A DNA stretch of 64,000 nucleotides from an uncultured Sphingomonadaceae bacterium (GTDB taxonomy: Bacteria > Pseudomonadota > Alphaproteobacteria > Sphingomonadales > Sphingomonadaceae), in assembly GCA_902806235.1 (NCBI GenBank), contig CADCVW010000095.1, positions 72,449-136,448 of the forward strand, written 5' to 3'. Positions within the stretch are counted from its first letter, which is position 1, and every line of letters begins with the position of its first letter. Shown in pieces: positions 1 through 9,510 of the stretch. The position numbers were made by a program, and so were the translations under genes. The notes under the pieces were generated by a model. That model ran no database searches, had not been told where the DNA came from, and worked only from the letters and a program-made list of their open reading frames with translations.

Positions 1-548
1 ACCGGCAGGTCGTCCATCTCGCACTCGACGCGGAGCGCGGTGGTGAAGCCGAGCACGGCGTGCTTCATCGCGGAATAAGCGCCCTGGATCGGCACGGCGC
101 GCTCCGACAGCACGGAGCCGACGTTGATGAGCGCGCCGCCGCGGCTCTTCAGCGTTTCCAGCGCCACCAGGCTCGCGTTGACGAGGCCGAAATAGCCGAC
201 GTCGAACACGCGACGGTGCTCCTCCAGCGTCAGGTCGCGGAGCTTGGCGTAGACGGCCGCCGCCGCGTCGTTAATCCAGGTGTCGAAGCCGCCGAAGCGC
301 TCGTGCGCTAGGTCCGACAGCTGGTTGGCGGTTTCCGGGTCGGCGATGTCGCCAGCGAGGTAGGTGGCGGACCCGCCTTCAGCCTCGATCTCGGCCGCGA
401 TGCGCTGCAGGGCGTCCTCGTTGCGCGCGGAGAGCACCACGGCCGCGCCGCGCGAGGCGGCGAGCTTGGCGGTGGCCAGCCCGATGCCGCTGGACGCGCC
501 GACGATGACGATGACCTGGCGGTCGAGAGGCTTCAGGCGTGCGGGCAT
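1..548 (-). CDS. SDR family oxidoreductase (3' part outside window)
   Basis: Reverse complement from ATG at 548 reads MPARLKPLDRQVIVIVGASSGIGLATAKLAASRG...NVGSVLSERAVPIQGAYSAMKHAVLGF: GASSGIG cofactor motif and YxxxK. Absent from the ORF track because it is open at the window edge. Confidence 0.93.
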   Translation of the reverse strand, partial: MPARLKPLDRQVIVIVGASSGIGLATAKLAASRGAAVVLSARNEDALQRIAAEIEAEGGSATYLAGDIADPETANQLSDLAHERFGGFDTWINDAAAAVYAKLRDLTLEEHRRVFDVGYFGLVNASLVALETLKSRGGALINVGSVLSERAVPIQGAYSAMKHAVLGFTTALRVECEMDDLP

Positions 549-620
549 GGGCGAGAGACTCCTGTCGGTGGCGGGTTCGGCCGTCCAACGGAGCGAGTGT
601 GGGAAGGTTGCGATAGGGTA

Positions 621-735
621 GCCCTTCTCCGCTCGCGGGAGAGGGTTGGGGGAAGGAAGCCGCCCGCGACCGGGGCACCCGTTGACCGGGCATGCCCTCG
701 CCCCGGCCCTCTCCACGAGCGGGAAAGGGAGGAAG
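621..735. repeat. Dispersed intergenic repeat, family B (CCCTCTCC...GGGAGAGGG type)
   Basis: gcccttctccgctcgcgggagagggttgggggaagg ... ccccggccctctccacgagcgggaaaggg; antisense translation gives the typical repeat-derived peptide (FPARGEGRGEG / PSPASGEG). Confidence 0.6.
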
Positions 736-737
736 GT

Positions 738-1226
738 TCAAGCGCGCAGCTGCTCCAGCAGCCGGTCGCCCGAGCTCACCTCGAAGGCGCCCGGCTCCTC
801 GACGTTAAGCAGGCGTACCACGCCATCGTCGACCAGCATGGAGTAGCGGCGGCTGCGCGTACCCATGCCGAAGCGCGACGCGTCGGCGGCGAGCCCTAGC
901 GCCTGGTGGAAGTGGGCGGAACCGTCGGCGAGCATCGTCACCTTGCCCGCTGCCCCCGTGTTTTCCGCCCAGGCGGCGAGGACGAAGGGGTCGTTCACCG
1001 CGGTGCAGGCGATCTCGTCGACGCCGGCGGCGTGGAGCTCCGCTTCGCGCTCGAGAAAGCTCGGAAGGTGCTTGACCGAGCAGGTGGGGGTGAAGGCGCC
1101 GGGCACGGCGAACAGCACGACGCGGCGGCCGCGGAACCAGTCGGGCGACTGCACGGGCTCGGGCCCGTCCGGGCCGGACTTGAGGAGGGTGGCGGCGGGT
1201 AGCTGGTCGCCGACGGCGATGGTCAT
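738..1226 (-). CDS. Peroxiredoxin (Prx5/redoxin family)
   Basis: MTIAVGDQLPAATL...VVLFAVPGAFTPTCSVKHLPSF: PGAFTPTC peroxidatic motif. Confidence 0.95.
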   Translation of the reverse strand: MTIAVGDQLPAATLLKSGPDGPEPVQSPDWFRGRRVVLFAVPGAFTPTCSVKHLPSFLEREAELHAAGVDEIACTAVNDPFVLAAWAENTGAAGKVTMLADGSAHFHQALGLAADASRFGMGTRSRRYSMLVDDGVVRLLNVEEPGAFEVSSGDRLLEQLRA

Positions 1227-1270
1227 GCGGGGTCTCCCTGTTCGGTCGCCGGCGCTCTATAGCTACGCCC

Positions 1271-1831
1271 ATGCAAGCGCCAGTCAGTCTCCGCGGCCAC
1301 CTCCTGCTGGCGCTCCCGGGCATCGGCGACCCGCGGTTTGAGCGGGCGGCCATGGCCCTGTGCGCGCACGACGAGGACGGCGCGCTCGCCGTCGGCGTGG
1401 GCGAGCCGGCCGGGCGGATGCGCTTCCACGACCTGCTGGGCGAGCTCGGCGTGCCGGCGGCGGGCGCACCGAAACCGCCCGTGCTGCTCGGCGGACCGCT
1501 GGAGCCCGGGCGCGGCTTCGTGCTGCACAGCACGGAATGGGAAGGGGAGGGGACGCTGCGCGTGAGCGACGCCTTCGCGCTGACGACTACGCTCGACGTG
1601 CTCCACGCGATCGCTGCAGGGACGGGGCCGGATCGGTGGCAGGCATGCCTGGGTTATGCCGGCTGGGGCGCGGGGCAGCTCGACGGCGAGCTGGCCGGGC
1701 ACGGCTGGTTCAACGTGCCCGCGACCGAGGCGCTGCTATTCGAGACGGCGGTGGAGGACCGCTGGCGCGCGGCCTACGCGAGCGCGGGGGTGGACGTGCG
1801 GCTGCTGGCGACGACGGGCGGGACGGCTTAG
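1271..1831 (+). CDS. YqgE/AlgH family protein
   Basis: LRGHLLLALPGIGDPRFERAAMALCAHDEDGALAVGV...LGYAGWGAGQLDGELAGHGWF is typical for the family. Confidence 0.93.
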   Translation: MQAPVSLRGHLLLALPGIGDPRFERAAMALCAHDEDGALAVGVGEPAGRMRFHDLLGELGVPAAGAPKPPVLLGGPLEPGRGFVLHSTEWEGEGTLRVSDAFALTTTLDVLHAIAAGTGPDRWQACLGYAGWGAGQLDGELAGHGWFNVPATEALLFETAVEDRWRAAYASAGVDVRLLATTGGTA

Positions 1832-1898
1832 GTCCGCGCGGCCAGCCGGCCGGGCAGGGCCGTCGGACGCGGCAGATCCGAACCGGCCGGGTAGAGCC

Positions 1899-1918
1899 AT
1901 ATAAACGCATCTTTATAT
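1899..1918. promoter_or_regulatory. Candidate regulator palindrome upstream of ahcY (SahR-like)
   Basis: ATATAAA-cgcatc-TTTATAT: perfect 7-bp arms, 6-nt spacer, AT-rich in a GC-rich context, about 57 nt before the ahcY GTG. Confidence 0.55.
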
Positions 1919-1974
1919 TTGCATCCGCGCCCTCGCTCGCCTAGGTGGCGGGGATATCCAGCAGGAGACTTCCC

Positions 1975-3387
1975 GTGGCGACCCAGCCCGTCCAGACCTT
2001 CACCGACTACGCCGTCGCCGACCTCTCGCTCGCCGCCTTCGGCCGCAAGGAGATCGAGATCGCCGAAACCGAGATGCCGGGATTGATGGCGCTGCGGGCC
2101 GAGTTCGGCGCATCCCAGCCGCTGCGCGGGGCGCGGATCGCGGGCTCGCTCCACATGACGATCCAGACGGCGGTGCTGATCGAGACGCTGACCGCGCTCG
2201 GCGCGCAGGTGCGCTGGGCGTCATGCAACATCTTCTCGACCCAGGACCACGCGGCCGCCGCCATCGCCGCAGCGGGCGTTCCCGTGTTCGCGCACAAGGG
2301 CGAGACCCTGGAGGAATATTGGGCCTTCATCGACCGCATCTTCCAGTGGCCGAACAATGAGACGGCGAACCTGATCCTCGACGACGGCGGCGACGCGACG
2401 ATGTGGGCGCTACTCGGCGCGAAGCTGGAGGCGGGCGGCAGCCTGGCCGAGCCCGAGAACGAGGAGGAGGTCGCCTTCGGGGCGGCGCTGCGCGCGGCGG
2501 TCGCCCGCGAGTCGGACTACCTGACCCGCACGGTGGAGGCGCTCAAGGGCGTTTCGGAGGAGACCACCACCGGCGTTCACCGCTTATACGAGATCGCCAA
2601 GCGCGGCGAGTTGCCGTTCCCGGCGATCAACGTCAACGACAGCGTGACCAAGTCGAAGTTCGATAACCTGTACGGCTGCCGGGAGTCCCTGGTGGACGCC
2701 ATCCGCCGCGCGACGGACGTGATGCTGGCGGGCAAGGTCGCCTGCGTCGCGGGCTACGGCGACGTCGGCAAGGGTTCGGCGCAGTCGCTTCGCAATGGCG
2801 GGGCGCGGGTGATCGTGACGGAGGTCGACCCGATCTGCGCGTTGCAGGCGGCGATGGACGGCTTCGAGGTGGTGACAATGGAGGAAGCCGCGCCGCGCGC
2901 CGACATTTTCTGCACCGCGACCGGTAACCTGGACGTGATCACCGTCGACCACATGCGCGCGATGAAGAACATGGCTATCGTGTGCAACATCGGCCACTTC
3001 GACAGCGAGATCCAGATCGGCGCGTTGCAGAACATGCGCTGGACCGAGATCAAGCCGCAGGTCGACGAGGTCGAGTTCCCCGACGGCAAGCGTATCATTG
3101 TGCTCGCCAAGGGACGGCTGGTCAATTTGGGCTGCGCCACCGGGCACCCGAGCTTCGTGATGAGCTCGTCCTTCACCAACCAAGTGCTTGCGCAGATCGA
3201 ATTGTGGACGCGCGCCGACGCCTACGGCAACGACGTCTTCGTTCTGCCCAAGCACCTGGACGAGAAGGTCGCGGCGCTGCACCTGGAGAAGCTCGGCGTG
3301 AAGCTGACCACCCTCAGCGAGCGCCAGGCGGCGTACATCGGCGTAGCCCAGCAGGGGCCGTTCAAGCCGGCGCACTATCGCTACTGA
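1975..3387 (+). CDS. ahcY: Adenosylhomocysteinase
   Basis: [41 protein letters not shown]...[15 protein letters not shown]...FKPAHYRY. Start moved from 1945 to GTG 1975, which is preceded by caggag. Confidence 0.97.
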   Translation: MATQPVQTFTDYAVADLSLAAFGRKEIEIAETEMPGLMALRAEFGASQPLRGARIAGSLHMTIQTAVLIETLTALGAQVRWASCNIFSTQDHAAAAIAAAGVPVFAHKGETLEEYWAFIDRIFQWPNNETANLILDDGGDATMWALLGAKLEAGGSLAEPENEEEVAFGAALRAAVARESDYLTRTVEALKGVSEETTTGVHRLYEIAKRGELPFPAINVNDSVTKSKFDNLYGCRESLVDAIRRATDVMLAGKVACVAGYGDVGKGSAQSLRNGGARVIVTEVDPICALQAAMDGFEVVTMEEAAPRADIFCTATGNLDVITVDHMRAMKNMAIVCNIGHFDSEIQIGALQNMRWTEIKPQVDEVEFPDGKRIIVLAKGRLVNLGCATGHPSFVMSSSFTNQVLAQIELWTRADAYGNDVFVLPKHLDEKVAALHLEKLGVKLTTLSERQAAYIGVAQQGPFKPAHYRY

Positions 3388-3405
3388 GCGGCGCTTCGCA
3401 CCAAT

Positions 3406-3439
3406 CCGCCCGCTGTTGCCGTTCGGCAACGGTGGGCGG
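3406..3439 (+). terminator. Hairpin downstream of ahcY, probable transcription end
   Basis: CCGCCC-gct-GTTGCC-gttc-GGCAAC-ggt-GGGCGG, starting 19 nt after the stop codon; no clear U tract. Confidence 0.5.
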
Positions 3440-3524
3440 CATACTACCGGTCCACACATGCTCGACCTGTTAACCAATGGCCGAGGCGGGCTAAGCTGTG
3501 CGTTCGCTTGGTTCAGGAAATAAC

Positions 3525-6500
3525 ATGCGCAGCCTTCATTTCCGCTGCCTGCTCATCGGGGCTTCCGTCGCCGGCCTCGTCGCTTTGTCGACGCCCGCCT
3601 TCGCGCAGACGGAGGAGCAGCAGGTCGACGCCGCCCAGCAACAGGCAACGCCGGAGGAGGCCGCGACGCAGGACGCGCCGACGCAGCCGGGCGACCCGCA
3701 GGAGGAGGCGATCGTCGTCACCGGCAGCCGCATCCCGCGCGCTAACTTCGACACCGCCCAGCCCGCGGTCGTGATCGGCAGCGAGCAGATCGAGCAGCGC
3801 GGTTACACCAACCTCGGCGAGGCGCTCGAGGAGCTTCCCGCGTTCGGCGTGCCGGGCAACAACCGCGTCGGTGGGCAGGCGGGCGCCTTCGGTTCGGGGC
3901 AGACGTTCGTCAACTTCTTCGGGCTGGGCGATCAGCGCACGTTGACGGTGGTCAACGGACGCCGTTTCGTGTCGTCCAATACCGCGTCGATCTTCGGCGT
4001 GACGGGGGCGGGGAGCCAGGTCGACTTCAACGTCATCCCGACCCTGCTGGTCGATCGGGTGGAGACCATCGCCGTCGGCGGCGCGCCTATCTACGGATCG
4101 GACGCGATTGCGGGCACGGTGAACGTGATTACGCGGCGTAGCTTCGACGGCGCGCGGTTGGACGCGCAGTATGGGATCTCCGACCGCGGTGACGCGCGCG
4201 AGTACCGGATCGGCGGCATCGTCGGCAAGAACTTCGGCGCGGACGACCGCGGCAACATCACGCTTGTCGCCGAATACAACCGCGAAGGTGGGTTGACGGG
4301 CGAGGACCGGCCGAACGCGGGGCTGGGGCGCTTCTTCACCGACTGTCCCGACGCGGACGAGGCTGGGCCAGCCCAGTGTCTGATCGAGGATCGCACCATC
4401 CCCGCCTTGTCCGAGTTCGGCGTGCCATTGGTGAGCGACGTCGTCGGTTTTCCGTTGTCGCCGGCGCAGGCCGACGATTTCGGCTTCCAACCGAGCGTAG
4501 TGGACGCGCAAGGACGGCCGCTCGGGTTCGACCAGGCGGGCAACCTCTTCCCCATCGACTTCGGCCAGGCCACGGGCAACCTGATCAACTTCAACGGCGG
4601 CAACGGCTTCCGGCTGCCGGAAAATCTGCTCACGCCCGTGCGCCGCTATCTGGCGACGGCACTGGCGCAGTACGAAGTGGCGGACGGCATGCGCCTGTTC
4701 GGCGAGGCTTGGTACGCCAATAGCAAGGGAAGTCAGTTGCGCGACCAGCCGGTGTACAACACCGGCCTGTTCGACGTGGCCGGCACCCCCGACGGCAACT
4801 TCATCATTCCGCTGTCTAACCCCTTCTTGTCGCCGCAGGCACGCGCGACCATCCAGCAGTCGATCCGCACTAGCCCGTTCTCCGATGATCCGGCCCAAGA
4901 CTACTTTTATCTCGGCCGCGCCAACACCGACCTCATCTCCGGCGCGGGCTCATCAGAGGTCGAGCTGTACCGGTTCGTCGCCGGTGTCGACGGCACCTTC
5001 GATGCCTTCGGCCGCAGCCTGACGTTCGAACTGGTCGGCAACTACGGCAAGTCAACGACCCAGGGCAGCGAGCGCGTGCTCGTGCAGCAGAACTTCGAGA
5101 ATGCGCTGAACGCGGTGCGCGACGCCAGCGGCAACATCGTCTGCGCGCCGGGCACGTTGAACGCGCCCATCGCCACCATCAGCTCCGTGTGCGCGCCGAT
5201 CAACCCGTTCGGCCAGCAGATCAGCCAGGCCGCGCGCGATTACGTGACCACCATCGCCGACCCGCGGGCGGAGAACGAGCAGTACGTCGCGACGGCGTCG
5301 CTGTCGGGCGAGCTGTTCCGCGTCTTCGGCGGCCGCATCGGCTTCGCGATCGGCTACGAGCATCGCGAGGAGAAGTCCGATTTCGATCCGGGGGTGTTTT
5401 ACTTCGGTCAGCCCGACCCGAACGATCCGACCGGCGATCGCACCCAGTTCGGCCGTTCGGTCCCGATCGACCCGGTGTCGGGTAAGTTCAACACGGACGA
5501 AGTGTTCGGCGAGCTCACCATCCCGCTGATCGGGCCGGAGCAGAACATCCCGCTGGTCAACAGCTTCGAGCTGAACGGCGCGATCCGATACATCAACCAT
5601 AGCCTAGCGGGTAAGGACCCGACCTACACGATTGGGGCGACCTGGCGGCCGGTCCGCGACGTCACTTTCCGCGGTAATTATACGCGGTCGGTGCGCGCCC
5701 CGGCGATCACGGAAGTCTTCAATCCGACGAGCCAGATTTTCACCACGGCGGACGATCCCTGCGACGCGGCGTTCCAGGACGCCGGCCCGAGCCCGGCGAC
5801 CCGTCAAGCGAACTGTGCAGCCGACGGGCTGGGCGCAGATTTCCAGTCCAACATCGTCGATTTCACGGCGCGGGGCACGTTGCAGGGCAACGCCGCTCTG
5901 GAGAACGAGAAGGCGGATGCCTTCACCGTCGGCGCCGTGCTGCGGCCGCGCTTCCTGCCCGGGTTCACGCTCGCGGTGGATTATGTCGACATCCGGTTGA
6001 AGAACGCGATCCAGAGCTTAGACGCGACGCAAACGCTGCAGGCTTGCTACGACGACCCGGGATTCCCGACCGCGATTTGCGACCAGATCACGCGCGACGA
6101 CGACGGGCAGGTCACCTTCATCCAGACCGGCTTCGCTAATGCCGCGTCGCGCGACTTCCGCGGCGTGGTAGCCGAGCTCGCTTGGCGCCTCGACACGCCG
6201 TTCCTGGGCGAGGACAGCTCGATCAATCTTGGCCTGAACTATCTGTACAACGATAAGCTCGAGTTCCGCGTCGGCCAAGGCGACCTGACCACCCTGCGCC
6301 GGAGCATCGGCTACGCCAAGCATCAGGGCACGGCTAACGTCACCTTCGACACCGACAACTTCAGCTGGCTGGTGCAGGCGCAATATATCGGCCCGGCGCT
6401 GTTTGACCCGGACGAGGAGGCGACCAACCGCGACATCCGCGGCGTGGACGACGTGACGTTCATCAACACAACCTTCTCCTTTGACGTTGGTGAGCGGTTC

Positions 6501-6635
6501 GAGCTGCGCTTCATCGTGGACAACGTGTTCGACACGAAGCCGCCGTTCCCGGCGCCGGGCGGCGGCGGGCGCGTGACCTACTTCGACGGGATCCTCGGCC
6601 GCTTCTTCAAAGCGGGGGCGACCGTCCGCTTCTAA
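3525..6635 (+). CDS. TonB-dependent receptor
   Basis: Signal peptide MRSLHFRCLLIGASVAGLVALSTPAFAQ, plug EEAIVVTGSRIPRANFD...TLTVVNGRRFV, C-terminal aromatic beta-strand FFKAGATVRF. Confidence 0.95.
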   Translation: MRSLHFRCLLIGASVAGLVALSTPAFAQTEEQQVDAAQQQATPEEAATQDAPTQPGDPQEEAIVVTGSRIPRANFDTAQPAVVIGSEQIEQRGYTNLGEALEELPAFGVPGNNRVGGQAGAFGSGQTFVNFFGLGDQRTLTVVNGRRFVSSNTASIFGVTGAGSQVDFNVIPTLLVDRVETIAVGGAPIYGSDAIAGTVNVITRRSFDGARLDAQYGISDRGDAREYRIGGIVGKNFGADDRGNITLVAEYNREGGLTGEDRPNAGLGRFFTDCPDADEAGPAQCLIEDRTIPALSEFGVPLVSDVVGFPLSPAQADDFGFQPSVVDAQGRPLGFDQAGNLFPIDFGQATGNLINFNGGNGFRLPENLLTPVRRYLATALAQYEVADGMRLFGEAWYANSKGSQLRDQPVYNTGLFDVAGTPDGNFIIPLSNPFLSPQARATIQQSIRTSPFSDDPAQDYFYLGRANTDLISGAGSSEVELYRFVAGVDGTFDAFGRSLTFELVGNYGKSTTQGSERVLVQQNFENALNAVRDASGNIVCAPGTLNAPIATISSVCAPINPFGQQISQAARDYVTTIADPRAENEQYVATASLSGELFRVFGGRIGFAIGYEHREEKSDFDPGVFYFGQPDPNDPTGDRTQFGRSVPIDPVSGKFNTDEVFGELTIPLIGPEQNIPLVNSFELNGAIRYINHSLAGKDPTYTIGATWRPVRDVTFRGNYTRSVRAPAITEVFNPTSQIFTTADDPCDAAFQDAGPSPATRQANCAADGLGADFQSNIVDFTARGTLQGNAALENEKADAFTVGAVLRPRFLPGFTLAVDYVDIRLKNAIQSLDATQTLQACYDDPGFPTAICDQITRDDDGQVTFIQTGFANAASRDFRGVVAELAWRLDTPFLGEDSSINLGLNYLYNDKLEFRVGQGDLTTLRRSIGYAKHQGTANVTFDTDNFSWLVQAQYIGPALFDPDEEATNRDIRGVDDVTFINTTFSFDVGERFELRFIVDNVFDTKPPFPAPGGGGRVTYFDGILGRFFKAGATVRF

Positions 6636-6653
6636 CCCCGTTCGGGGCGATCC

Positions 6654-6689
6654 GCGCTTCCCGGCGGGCGTCCGGCCTGCCAGAAGCGC
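6654..6689 (+). terminator. Terminator-like hairpin after the TonB-dependent receptor
   Basis: GCGCTTC...GAAGCGC arms with internal GC pairing, just downstream of the stop; a short A run follows. Confidence 0.3.
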
Positions 6690-6712
6690 GCGGTGAAAAA
6701 AGCGGGGCCTGA

Positions 6713-9058
6713 GTGGACGGCGTGAGCGCGCCCGCAGCGGTGGCGGTGGTGGCCGGGGTTTGGCTGGCAATCGCCTTCGCGGCGAGCCTGCTCGCCGCGC
6801 GGCGCTGGCGGCGCGCGGCCGAGGCCGAGGATTTGGCGCGGCGCGCGGGGGCGCTGGTGGCTGCGTCGCCCACTGCGGCGATGCTGGTGATGCCCGACGG
6901 CCGGATTGAGGCAGACGGGCGGGTCGCCGACTGGCTGGGGCTATCACGCGAGCCGAGCGCGCTCGCCGACCTACTCGACGACGGATCGGCGTTGGCGTCG
7001 ACCGAGCGCGAGGCGCTGGTCGCCAGTGTGCGGCGCGCCCGCACCGGGGCGACGGCGCGCGTACGCCTGCCCTTGCTCGGATCCGCCCGCATTCTCGCCG
7101 CCACCGCCGCGCCGGCCCCGCCCGAGGTCGCCCCGCCCGGCTCGGCGATCGTCTGGTTCGGCGACCGCACCGAACTCGCTGGGCGGATCGCCGAATTGGA
7201 GGAGGAGCGCGCGGTCGCCACCCGGGCGTTCGGCGCGCTATCCGCGATGATCGAGGCCGCGCCCTTTCCCATCTGGCACCGCGGGCCCGACCTCAGGCTC
7301 GCACTTGTTAACGAGGCCTATGTTGCCGCGGTCGAGGCGCCCGACGCCCGCGCGGTGATCGACCGCGAGATCGAGCTGGTCGAGCAACCGGACGCGAGCT
7401 CGGGCCGGGCCGCCGCCGCCGTGCGCGACAGCGGCGAGACCCTGGTGCGCACCGTGCCCGTCACCATCGCCGGCGAGCGGCGGATGCTGCAGGTGATCGA
7501 CGTACCGCTTGGCGAGGCGGGAGTCGCGGGCTACGCGCTCGACGTCGACGAACTGGAGCGCGCGCGGGCCGAGCTCGGCGACTTCGCCCAGGCGCAGCGC
7601 GCGCTGCTCGACCGGTTGTCGGCCGGGGTGGCGCAGTTCCGGCGCGACCGGACCTTGTCTTTCTGGAATCAGCCGTTTGCGCGCCTTTTTCGGCTGGAGC
7701 CCGACTGGCTGGCGGAGGAGCCGGAGTTCGACCGGGTGCTCGAGCAGATGCGCGAGCACGAACGGCTGCCGGAGGTGCGGGATTTCCCCGCGTGGAAGGC
7801 GGAGCACCGCACTTGGTTCATCTCCGATCCCAGCCCTCGAGAGGAAAGCTGGCAGCTGCCGGGCGGGACGCACGTTCGTGTCGTAGCCCAGCCCTCGCCG
7901 GACGGCGGCTTGCTGCTGATCTTCGAGGACCGGACGGAGCAGCTGCAGCTCGCGAGCGCGCGCGACACGCTGGTGCGAGTGCGCACCGCCACTTTCGACA
8001 ACCTGTTCGAAGCGATTGCCGTGTTCGCCGCCGACGGCAGCCTGCAGCTGTGGAACGCGCGCTTCCGCGACGTTTGGGGCTTCGCCGACGCCCGCTTGGC
8101 GCAGCACCCGCGCGTCGACGCGCTACTGCCGGAGCTGTCGGCCGGGCTCGACAACCCCGAGCACGCCGGACTGATCCGCGAGATGGTGCGTGCGGCGACC
8201 ATCGAGCGGCGGCAGCGCACGGGCCGCGTTTCCTTGCGCGACGGCCGCAACTTCGAGTTTGCGGCGGTGCCGCTGCCTGACGGCAACGCGCTGTTCACCA
8301 TGCTCGACATCACGGCCAGCCACGGCATCGAAGAAGCGCTGCGCCAGCGAAACGAGGCGTTGGAGGACGCGGACCGGATCAAGAGCGCGTTCGTTTCCAA
8401 CATGAGCTACGAGCTGCGCACCCCGCTCACCTCCATCGGCGGCTTCGCCGAGATGCTCGGGGCGGGCTACGCGGGCGAGCTGCCGGCGACGGCGCAGGAC
8501 TATGTAGCGGCGATCACCGACTCGGTCGGGCGCTTGTCGGCCTTGATCGACGACGTACTCGACCTGACGCAGAGCGAGGCGGGCGGCCTGCTGCTCGACG
8601 AGGAGCTGGACTTGGCGGCCGCCGCGCAGGCCGCACTCGAGCGCGTGGATGAGGCGGCGGAGCGCAAGGGCGTCCGGCTCGCCCTCAAGGTCGACAAGAG
8701 CCTCGGCGGCGTGCGGGGCGACGCGCGGCGCATCGCCCAAGCGCTCGACCACCTGCTGAGGAACGCTGTCGAGTATACGGACGAGGGCGGCCGCGTGGTG
8801 GTCGCCGGCGGGGGCGACGCGGAGGAAGCGCGGCTGACGGTGAGCGACAACGGCCGCGGCATCGCGCCACGCGAGCAGGCGCGCGTGTTTGACCGCTTCC
8901 ACCGTGCGGTGCACGCGCCGCAGCGGGCGGGCACCGCGCTCGGCCTCGGTCTGCCGCTCACCCGCCAATTCATCGAAGCGCACGGCGGCTCCGTCGAACT
9001 CCATTCGCAGCTGGGGCAGGGAACGAGCGTTACGATCCGGCTGCCGCGCCGCCGATGA
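6713..9058 (+). CDS. divL: DivL-like PAS-domain histidine-kinase homologue with Tyr at the H-box
   Basis: N-terminal TM, PAS-like region, then AFVSNMSYELRTPLTSIGGFAEML (Tyr for His), N box RNAVEYTDEGG, G1 DNGRGI, GLGLPLTRQFIEAHGG. Start may be GTG 6713 or 6722. Confidence 0.87.
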   Translation: MDGVSAPAAVAVVAGVWLAIAFAASLLAARRWRRAAEAEDLARRAGALVAASPTAAMLVMPDGRIEADGRVADWLGLSREPSALADLLDDGSALASTEREALVASVRRARTGATARVRLPLLGSARILAATAAPAPPEVAPPGSAIVWFGDRTELAGRIAELEEERAVATRAFGALSAMIEAAPFPIWHRGPDLRLALVNEAYVAAVEAPDARAVIDREIELVEQPDASSGRAAAAVRDSGETLVRTVPVTIAGERRMLQVIDVPLGEAGVAGYALDVDELERARAELGDFAQAQRALLDRLSAGVAQFRRDRTLSFWNQPFARLFRLEPDWLAEEPEFDRVLEQMREHERLPEVRDFPAWKAEHRTWFISDPSPREESWQLPGGTHVRVVAQPSPDGGLLLIFEDRTEQLQLASARDTLVRVRTATFDNLFEAIAVFAADGSLQLWNARFRDVWGFADARLAQHPRVDALLPELSAGLDNPEHAGLIREMVRAATIERRQRTGRVSLRDGRNFEFAAVPLPDGNALFTMLDITASHGIEEALRQRNEALEDADRIKSAFVSNMSYELRTPLTSIGGFAEMLGAGYAGELPATAQDYVAAITDSVGRLSALIDDVLDLTQSEAGGLLLDEELDLAAAAQAALERVDEAAERKGVRLALKVDKSLGGVRGDARRIAQALDHLLRNAVEYTDEGGRVVVAGGGDAEEARLTVSDNGRGIAPREQARVFDRFHRAVHAPQRAGTALGLGLPLTRQFIEAHGGSVELHSQLGQGTSVTIRLPRRR

Positions 9059-9510
9059 GTCGTTTCCTCCTTCCCGACGAAGCGGCAACCCTCCGCTTCG
9101 GCATGGGCCTGGGCGCGGCGGCGCGCGCGGGCGACGTGGTCGCGGTGGAAGGGATGATGGGGGCCGGCAAGACTACGCTTGCGCGCGGGGCGCTGCGTGG
9201 GCTCGGCTACGAAGGCGAAGCGCCGTCGCCGACCTTCCCGATCGTGCAATATTACTCGCCGCCGCTGGTGCGGCTGCCGGCCTGGCACGTCGATCTCTAC
9301 CGGCTGGAATCTGCGGAAGAGGTCGCAGAGCTCGGGCTGGAGGAGGCGGCAGCGGGCGTGCTGCTGGTCGAATGGCCGGACAAGCTGGACTTGCGGCTGC
9401 TGGCCGGGGCGCTGCGGGTACGGATCGAGGCGGCCGGCGAGGGCGGCGCGGCGCGCGCCTTGACACTGGGCATACCGACCGCTTGGGAAGGCCGATGCCC
9501 GGTCTCATGA
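9055..9510 (+). CDS. tsaE: tRNA threonylcarbamoyladenosine biosynthesis ATPase TsaE
   Basis: VEGMMGAGKTTLARGALRGLGYEG..APSPTFPIVQYY...WHVDLYRLESAEE...VLLVEWPDKL; starts in an ATGA overlap with the preceding gene. Confidence 0.95.
   Translation: MSRFLLPDEAATLRFGMGLGAAARAGDVVAVEGMMGAGKTTLARGALRGLGYEGEAPSPTFPIVQYYSPPLVRLPAWHVDLYRLESAEEVAELGLEEAAAGVLLVEWPDKLDLRLLAGALRVRIEAAGEGGAARALTLGIPTAWEGRCPVS

Noticed and set aside
379-741. 120-aa minus ORF
   Set aside because: Peptide PFPARGEGRGEG/PSPASGEG is the translation of an intergenic repeat, and the rest overlaps the SDR gene out of frame.
1920-1975. Possible SAM/SAH riboswitch in the ahcY leader
   Set aside because: Leader too short and no pseudoknot consensus seen; the palindrome at 1899-1918 is the simpler signal.
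3513-4898. 461-aa minus-strand ORF within the TonB-dependent receptor
   Set aside because: Antisense shadow frame without domain signal or RBS.
8889-9494. Long N-terminal extension of the AmgK ORF
   Set aside because: Overlaps divL and tsaE in another frame; kinase homology begins after ATG 9495.
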